Source of the DNA: Tidjanibacter sp.
Lineage (GTDB): Bacteria > Bacteroidota > Bacteroidia > Bacteroidales > Rikenellaceae
Direction: 5' to 3'
Length of the DNA: 64,000 nt
NCBI GenBank assembly: GCA_017390585.1
Contig: JAFPBB010000015.1
Location: 42,250-106,249 of the forward strand
Translations under genes and position numbers: made by a program
Shown: piece by piece, positions 59,229-64,000 of the stretch
Layout of the letters: each line of letters begins with the position of its first letter
Numbering within the stretch: position 1 is the first letter of the stretch
Notes under the pieces: generated by a model
The model's database searches: none
Seen by the model: the letters and a program-made list of their open reading frames with translations, nothing else
What the model was told of the DNA's origin: nothing

Positions 59229-60080
59229 CTCTTCCACCCAATTGGTGAGTTCTATGTAGTCGGCAACCGTAAGGGCCTCTGCTCGCAGTGAGAAGAAGCG
59301 GTGTTCCTCGCCGCCGAGGTCGCCAAATATGGCCTTGAGAGGTGTCTTGAGCATCTTGCGGCGCTGGCTGAATGCAGCCTTCACAACCTTCACAAAGAGG
59401 GCTTCGTTGCACCCGAGGTCGCTCACCTTGTTGCGCCTCATTCGCACCACTGCGCTCTTCACCTTGGGTGGTGGGTTGAATACATCCTCGTGCACCGTGA
59501 AGAGATACTCTATGTCGTACCACGCCTGCATCAACACACTCAAGATGCCGTAGTCCCTATTGCCCGCGGGTGAGGCAATGCGGAGAGCAACCTCCCTCTG
59601 CACCATACCGACCACTTCGGGGATGAGATCCTTGTAGTCGAGCACCTTGAAGAAGATCTGAGAGGAGATGTTGTAGGGGAAGTTGCCAATGACCTTCAGA
59701 CCTCCGGGGAACATCTCGCCGAGGGGGAGGTTGAGGAAGTCGCCGTAGATGAGTCGGGGGGTGAAATCGGGGTAGTGGTTGTGGAGATACTCCACGCTCT
59801 CCCCGTCGACCTCTGCGCCCCACGTTTCAATGTCGGTACGTGCGAGCAAGAACTGCGTGAGGACACCCGTGCCGCATCCCACCTCGAGCACCCTGCCACC
59901 TTCGCTCATAGCCTCGGCAATGCTGCGTGCCACACCCATATCGGTGAGGAAGTGCTGACCGAGGGCCTTCTTGGGCCTCACATAGTCGGGATTCTGGGGG
60001 GCGATTGCTCGGCTGCCCCTGGAGCCCTTGTTGCCCCCACCCCTGTGTGAGTGGGCTTTATTGTAGCTTTTTGTTGCCAT
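59211..60080 (-). CDS. rsmA: 16S rRNA (adenine1518/1519-N6)-dimethyltransferase RsmA/KsgA
   Basis: Dimethylates two adenosines in the 16S 3' hairpin. 289 residues from ATG 60080. Begins with about 35 extra basic Ser/Gly/Arg-rich residues before the family start KKALGQHFLTD. SAM motif EVGCGTGVLTQFL, the catalytic NFPYNIS motif, and C-terminal AFSQRRKMLKTPL are all intact. Lies 39 bases after recQ on the same strand, so co-transcription is possible. Confidence 0.96.
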   Translation of the reverse strand: MATKSYNKAHSHRGGGNKGSRGSRAIAPQNPDYVRPKKALGQHFLTDMGVARSIAEAMSEGGRVLEVGCGTGVLTQFLLARTDIETWGAEVDGESVEYLHNHYPDFTPRLIYGDFLNLPLGEMFPGGLKVIGNFPYNISSQIFFKVLDYKDLIPEVVGMVQREVALRIASPAGNRDYGILSVLMQAWYDIEYLFTVHEDVFNPPPKVKSAVVRMRRNKVSDLGCNEALFVKVVKAAFSQRRKMLKTPLKAIFGDLGGEEHRFFSLRAEALTVADYIELTNWVEEKTGCN

Positions 60081-60119
60081 CAATTATTCTCTCTTTAGTT
60101 TGAGACTGTTGATACCGTT

Positions 60120-62318
60120 TTAGTGGCCTTGTTCGCACATAAACTTGATGCGGACAAGTCGAATCTCCTCTTCGGTGTAGTCGTCGCCAAGTTCCTCCAT
60201 TGCCTCCTCGAGGCTGTCGGTCTCGGCGTCCTCCTTGAAGTAGAGGTAGATATCTTCCGCCTTGTCGTCGTCCACAACCTGACCGATGTAGTAGCTGATG
60301 TCGAGTCGGGTACCAGAGTTTACGATGGACTCAATTTCCGTCAGCAGATCCTCCATCTCGAGGTTCTTTGCGTGGGCGATATCCTCAAAGTCCATCTTGC
60401 GATCGATGCTCTGGATGATGAAGACCTTGTTGCCACTCTTGTTGACCACACTCTTCACCACCATATCTTGGGGTCTCACAATCTCCTTCTCCTCCACATA
60501 GGCGGCAATGAGCTTGATGAACTCCGCGCCGAACTTCCTCGCCTTGCCGGCGCCCACGCCGCTGATGTTCTGCAACTCCTCGATGGTGATGGGGTATTGG
60601 ATGGACATATCCTCCAGTGAGGGGTCTTGGAAGATGACAAATGGGGGCAGGTTGTGGCGTGAAGCCACCTTCTTGCGGAGGTCTTTGAGCATAGCGAAGA
60701 GCTCCTCGTCGGCCACGGCACCCTTGCCGGCTGCGGCTGCGAGTGCATCCTCATCGGACTCCTCATTGTAGTTGTGGTCGAGGGTGATGGTGATGGGGTA
60801 GGGGTGTTCGAGGTAGGAGCGGCCCTTGTCGCTGAGCGAGAGGAGGCCGTAGTTCTCGATATTCTTGTCGATGAAGCCCTCGATGAGACCCTTACGCACG
60901 ATGGAGCCCCAGAACTTGTCGTCGTGGCTGGCTCCTATGCCGAAACATTCGAGCTTGTTGTGGCCATAGGATTTGACCATCGAGGTGGTCTGGCCCACCA
61001 GCACGGAGGCCAGGTAGTCGGCCTTGAACTTGGGACCTATGGTCTCGAGCGTCTCGAGTGCGGTGACCATCTGTTGCTGTGCATTGATTTTGGGCTTGGG
61101 GTTGATGCAGTTGTCGCAGGCGCCGCAGTTCTCCTCGGTGTACTCCTCGCCGAAGTAGTGGAGCAGGTTCTTGCGACGGCACACGGAGCTCTCCGCATAG
61201 ACCACCGTCTCCATCAGCAGCAGACGGCCGATCTCCTGCTCGGCCACAGGCTTACCCTGCATAAACTTCTCCAACTTCTGGATGTCCTTATAACTATAAA
61301 AGGTAATGCAACGTCCTTCGCCGCCATCTCGACCCGCACGTCCCGTCTCCTGATAGTAGCCCTCCAGACTCTTGGGGATGTCGTAGTGGATCACATAGCG
61401 CACGTCGGGCTTGTCGATACCCATACCGAAAGCAATGGTGGCCACAATGACGTCCACCTCCTCCATCAGGAAGGCATCCTGATTGTTGGCACGGGTTACG
61501 CCATCCATACCTGCGTGGTAGGGGAGGGCTCGGATGCCGTTGGCCACGAGCAACTCGGCCAGCTCCTCCACCTTCTTGCGCGAGAGGCAGTAGATGATGC
61601 CGCTCTTGCCGGGGTTTTGCTTGATGTAGCGGATGATGTCCTTGTTCACATCGTGTTTGGGACGTATCTCGTAGTAGAGGTTGGGACGGTTGAAGGAGGA
61701 CTTGAACACCTTGGCATCCATCATACCGAGGTTCTTCTGGATGTCGAACTGCACCTTGGGGGTGGCGGTGGCGGTGAGGGCAATGATGGGGGCCCTGCCG
61801 ATGTCGTTCACAATGGGGCGTATGCGCCTATACTCGGGGCGGAAATCGTGGCCCCACTCGGAGATGCAGTGTGCCTCGTCGATGGCGTAGAATGAAATTT
61901 TGATTTTGCGGAGGAATGCGATGTTCTCCTCTTTGGTGAGCGACTCGGGAGCGAAGTAGAGTAGTTTGGTCTTGCCGGCCAACACGTCGTTTTTCACTTG
62001 TGTGATGGCAGCTTTGTTGAGCGAGGAGTTGAGGAAGTGGGCTATGCCCTCCTCCATACTGAAGGTTCTCATCGCATCCACCTGATTTTTCATCAGTGCG
62101 ATGAGGGGTGAGATGATGATGGCCACACCCTCCATCATAAGGGCCGGAAGCTGGTAGCAGAGGCTCTTGCCTCCACCTGTGGGCATCAGCACGAAAGTGT
62201 CGCCTCCGGCAAGTACGTTGCGGATGACACTCTCCTGGTTTCCTTTGAACGACGAGAAACCAAAATACTCCTTGAGTTTGCTCAAAAGCAGGTCACTATT
62301 GATATTCATTTCCTCCAT
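60120..62318 (-). CDS. recQ: ATP-dependent DNA helicase RecQ
   Basis: 732 residues from ATG 62318 (ATG 62309 possible). SF2 helicase: Walker [20 protein letters not shown] box [19 protein letters not shown], motif [12 protein letters not shown]. Zinc-binding RQC cysteines at [13 protein letters not shown]...CGACDNC, winged helix, then an HRDC domain ([18 protein letters not shown]) and a further acidic extension of about 130 residues. Acts in recombination and fork repair. Divergent from lptB. Confidence 0.96.
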   Translation of the reverse strand: MEEMNINSDLLLSKLKEYFGFSSFKGNQESVIRNVLAGGDTFVLMPTGGGKSLCYQLPALMMEGVAIIISPLIALMKNQVDAMRTFSMEEGIAHFLNSSLNKAAITQVKNDVLAGKTKLLYFAPESLTKEENIAFLRKIKISFYAIDEAHCISEWGHDFRPEYRRIRPIVNDIGRAPIIALTATATPKVQFDIQKNLGMMDAKVFKSSFNRPNLYYEIRPKHDVNKDIIRYIKQNPGKSGIIYCLSRKKVEELAELLVANGIRALPYHAGMDGVTRANNQDAFLMEEVDVIVATIAFGMGIDKPDVRYVIHYDIPKSLEGYYQETGRAGRDGGEGRCITFYSYKDIQKLEKFMQGKPVAEQEIGRLLLMETVVYAESSVCRRKNLLHYFGEEYTEENCGACDNCINPKPKINAQQQMVTALETLETIGPKFKADYLASVLVGQTTSMVKSYGHNKLECFGIGASHDDKFWGSIVRKGLIEGFIDKNIENYGLLSLSDKGRSYLEHPYPITITLDHNYNEESDEDALAAAAGKGAVADEELFAMLKDLRKKVASRHNLPPFVIFQDPSLEDMSIQYPITIEELQNISGVGAGKARKFGAEFIKLIAAYVEEKEIVRPQDMVVKSVVNKSGNKVFIIQSIDRKMDFEDIAHAKNLEMEDLLTEIESIVNSGTRLDISYYIGQVVDDDKAEDIYLYFKEDAETDSLEEAMEELGDDYTEEEIRLVRIKFMCEQGH

Positions 62319-62377
62319 ACGAATCACTCTTTTCGCAAAATGCAACTACAAGATAGTGATTTTTTCGGAAATTGGAC

Positions 62378-62385
62378 TAACTTTG
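62378..62385 (+). promoter_or_regulatory. -7 box (TAACTTTG) for lptB
   Basis: Matches TAnnTTTG, 18 bases before ATG 62404. Confidence 0.55.
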
Positions 62386-62403
62386 TCGAAAATTTTTGCA
62401 AAA

Positions 62404-63144
62404 ATGAAGTTGTATACCTCCGATTTAGTGAAGAAATATAAGAGCCGTACGGTTGTAAACCACGTCTCCATTGATGTTAAGCAGGGCGAAATTGTCGGTC
62501 TGCTCGGCCCCAATGGTGCGGGTAAGACCACTACCTTTTATATGATTGTTGGACTCGTGAAGCCCAATGATGGCCGCATATTCCTCGAGGATGAAGATGG
62601 CACCACCACCGAGATTACCAAGATGCCCGTCTATAAACGAGCGCAAATGGGTGTGGGCTACCTTGCACAGGAGGCCTCGGTGTTCCGTCAGCTCTCGGTT
62701 GAGGACAACCTCAAGGCTGTGCTTGAGATGACCGGCTACTCCAAGGAGTACCAACGCCAGAGGGTGGAGGAGCTGCTGGAGGAGTTCCGACTGCAGAAGG
62801 TGAGGAAGAATATGGGTATTCAGCTTTCGGGTGGCGAGCGCAGGCGCACGGAGATTGCGAGGGCTGTGGCCATCAATCCCAAGTTCATTCTGCTTGATGA
62901 GCCTTTTGCGGGTGTCGACCCCATTGCGGTGGAGGATATTCAGAGTATCGTGCGCACGTTGAAGGATAAAAATATTGGTGTGATCATCACTGACCACAAT
63001 GTCCACGAGACCCTCTCGATTACGGACCGCACCTACCTGCTCTTTGAGGGCAAGGTGCTCAAGGCGGGTAGTGCCGAGGATCTGGCCAACGACGAGGAGG
63101 TAAGGCGTGTCTACCTCGGTCAGGACTTCAAGCTCAATAGATAG
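62404..63144 (+). CDS. lptB: LPS export ABC transporter ATPase LptB
   Basis: 246 residues from ATG 62404 (a longer frame runs back through recQ and is rejected). Walker [15 protein letters not shown]-loop [13 protein letters not shown], signature [14 protein letters not shown], Walker [15 protein letters not shown]-loop [11 protein letters not shown]. The [10 protein letters not shown] and [16 protein letters not shown] stretches distinguish LptB from other ATPases. Drives LPS extraction from the inner membrane with LptFG. Monocistronic. Confidence 0.95.
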   Translation: MKLYTSDLVKKYKSRTVVNHVSIDVKQGEIVGLLGPNGAGKTTTFYMIVGLVKPNDGRIFLEDEDGTTTEITKMPVYKRAQMGVGYLAQEASVFRQLSVEDNLKAVLEMTGYSKEYQRQRVEELLEEFRLQKVRKNMGIQLSGGERRRTEIARAVAINPKFILLDEPFAGVDPIAVEDIQSIVRTLKDKNIGVIITDHNVHETLSITDRTYLLFEGKVLKAGSAEDLANDEEVRRVYLGQDFKLNR

Positions 63145-63151
63145 TTGATAT

Positions 63152-63179
63152 AGCCGGGCCTTGAGCTCGGCTTTTTTTT
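63152..63179 (+). terminator. Intrinsic terminator after lptB
   Basis: AGCCGGGC / GCTCGGCT (one wobble), 5-base loop, then TTTTTTT. Confidence 0.9.
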
Positions 63180-63302
63180 AGTTGTCGGCGGTTGGCTTGC
63201 GGATGTTGGTCATTTGTGTCGTCAGCCGTCGACTGTCTACACTCTTTTGGGTTTGGTTTCCTGCTGACTTATAGCAAAAAACAAAAATTTTGAATTTTGC
63301 AT

Positions 63303-63332
63303 TTTGCATTTTGAATTTTATTTGTATCTTTG
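63303..63332 (+). promoter_or_regulatory. Promoter for rpsF-rpsR
   Basis: TTTG 63303-63306, 18-base spacer, TATCTTTG 63325-63332. The -33 area overlaps repeated ATTTTG(A/C)ATTTT blocks from about 63280 to 63319. ATG of rpsF is 44 bases downstream. Confidence 0.7.
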
Positions 63333-63375
63333 CGCCCGCATTTGGTATGCAATAAACTAATTAAACAAAACAATT

Positions 63376-63771
63376 ATGAACAATTACGAAACCGTTTTCA
63401 TTGCCACCCCCGTTCTTTCGGAGGCTCAGCTTGAGGAGCTGTTTGGCAAATTCCAAGGTGTTATCACCGAGAACGGCGGTCAAATCGTAAATGCAGAGGC
63501 TTGGGGTTTGAAAAAACTCGCTTATGCTATCCAGAAGAAGACCACCGGTTACTATTTCCTTATCGAGTTCACCGGCGAGGGCGACCTCATCGAGAAACTC
63601 GAAAAACAGTATCGTCGCGACGAGCGCGTTATTCGTTTCCTCTCGTTCCGTCAGGACAAACACGCAGTAGAGTACTCGATCAAACGCCGCAACAAACTCG
63701 CAGGCAAAGTAAACGCTGAGGTTGTAGAGACCGAGGCAAATGTTGAACCCGAAGCAGTAGAGGAGGCATAA
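63376..63771 (+). CDS. rpsF: 30S ribosomal protein S6
   Basis: 131 residues. Core S6 fold with [16 protein letters not shown], the [18 protein letters not shown] strand pair and [17 protein letters not shown]; the C-terminal tail is acidic and Glu/Val-rich ([17 protein letters not shown]). Binds S18 on the 30S platform. Only three bases separate it from rpsR. Confidence 0.97.
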   Translation: MNNYETVFIATPVLSEAQLEELFGKFQGVITENGGQIVNAEAWGLKKLAYAIQKKTTGYYFLIEFTGEGDLIEKLEKQYRRDERVIRFLSFRQDKHAVEYSIKRRNKLAGKVNAEVVETEANVEPEAVEEA

Positions 63772-63774
63772 ACT

Positions 63775-64000
63775 ATGGCAGCACCTGTAAAAAACGATAG
63801 CGAAATCCGCTACCTCAACCCCGTATCGGTTGATGTTAAAAAGAAAAAATACTGCCGTTTCAAAAAGAGCGGTATCAAATACATCGACTACAAAGATGGC
63901 GAATTCTTGAAGAAATTCCTCAACGAGCAGGGTAAGATTCTTCCCCGCCGTTTGACCGGTACTTCGCAGAAATACCAGAAGAAAGTGGCTCAGGCTGTTA
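63775..64000 (+). CDS. rpsR: 30S ribosomal protein S18, 3'-truncated by the window edge
   Basis: About 75 residues visible before the window ends, nearly the whole of this small protein. Starts [20 protein letters not shown], then the S18 core [38 protein letters not shown] and [13 protein letters not shown]. Forms the S6-S18 pair with the preceding gene. rplI is the usual next gene and probably lies just outside. Confidence 0.95.
   Translation, partial: MAAPVKNDSEIRYLNPVSVDVKKKKYCRFKKSGIKYIDYKDGEFLKKFLNEQGKILPRRLTGTSQKYQKKVAQAV

Overview
The window looks like chromosomal DNA of a Bacteroidota (Bacteroidales) gut-type bacterium, most likely a moderately GC-rich Rikenellaceae/Alistipes relative (inference from gene content; I could not run a taxonomic search). 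Evidence seen: many promoters of the Bacteroidota form TAnnTTTG (several with TTTG 19 bases upstream), few Shine-Dalgarno sequences, fimbrillin-like and DUF6562-type SusE-like surface lipoproteins, OprP-type porins, and typical housekeeping genes. No phage, IS element, CRISPR array or rRNA operon was found; two tRNA genes are present (Glu, His).

Layout. 0-6.4 kb: end of a uridine kinase gene, a GNAT-like protein, a DMT permease, then hydE-hydG-hydF, the full set of [FeFe]-hydrogenase maturases without a hydrogenase. 6.4-14.1 kb: a secreted pectate lyase lipoprotein, a TPP riboswitch in front of a SAM methyltransferase, and on the minus strand a 43-residue small protein, a large fimbrillin-like lipoprotein and a NUC-type nuclease domain split from it by a single in-frame TGA. 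14.2-19.5 kb: ligA, dapA, a DUF4919 protein and a clostripain-like lipoprotein protease. 19.6-26.6 kb: a co-directional cluster of OprP porin, lamin-tail lipoprotein, divergent CYTH-like protein, classical CYTH triphosphatase, SLC13 anion permease and an unknown membrane protein, which I regard as the best candidate for an undescribed phosphate/polyphosphate-type system. 26.6-34.3 kb: lipid kinase, PepD, PhoH, two small outer-membrane barrels, der, and a BASS transporter preceded by imperfect repeats. 34.5-38.7 kb: two tandem lipoproteins with nearly the same N-terminal half and unrelated C-terminal halves. 39-49.5 kb: an SGNH hydrolase and a complete glycerol-3-phosphate regulon (glpR divergent from glpABC-glpT-glpQ-porin) with a candidate operator repeated at both promoters. 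49.5-64 kb: rmuC, free-methionine sulfoxide reductase, MATE exporter, a three-repeat lipoprotein, a BtuFCD/FecBCD-type ABC importer, tRNA-Glu, rpsT, tRNA-His, superoxide reductase, ksgA, recQ, lptB, rpsF and the start of rpsR.

How parts work together: the glp operon would bring glycerophosphodiesters through the outer membrane (porin), cleave them (GlpQ), import G3P (GlpT) and oxidise it to DHAP with electrons to quinone (GlpABC), under GlpR control. HydE/G/F build the H-cluster for a hydrogenase encoded elsewhere, and superoxide reductase fits the same anaerobic lifestyle. All functional statements are from motif recognition by eye.
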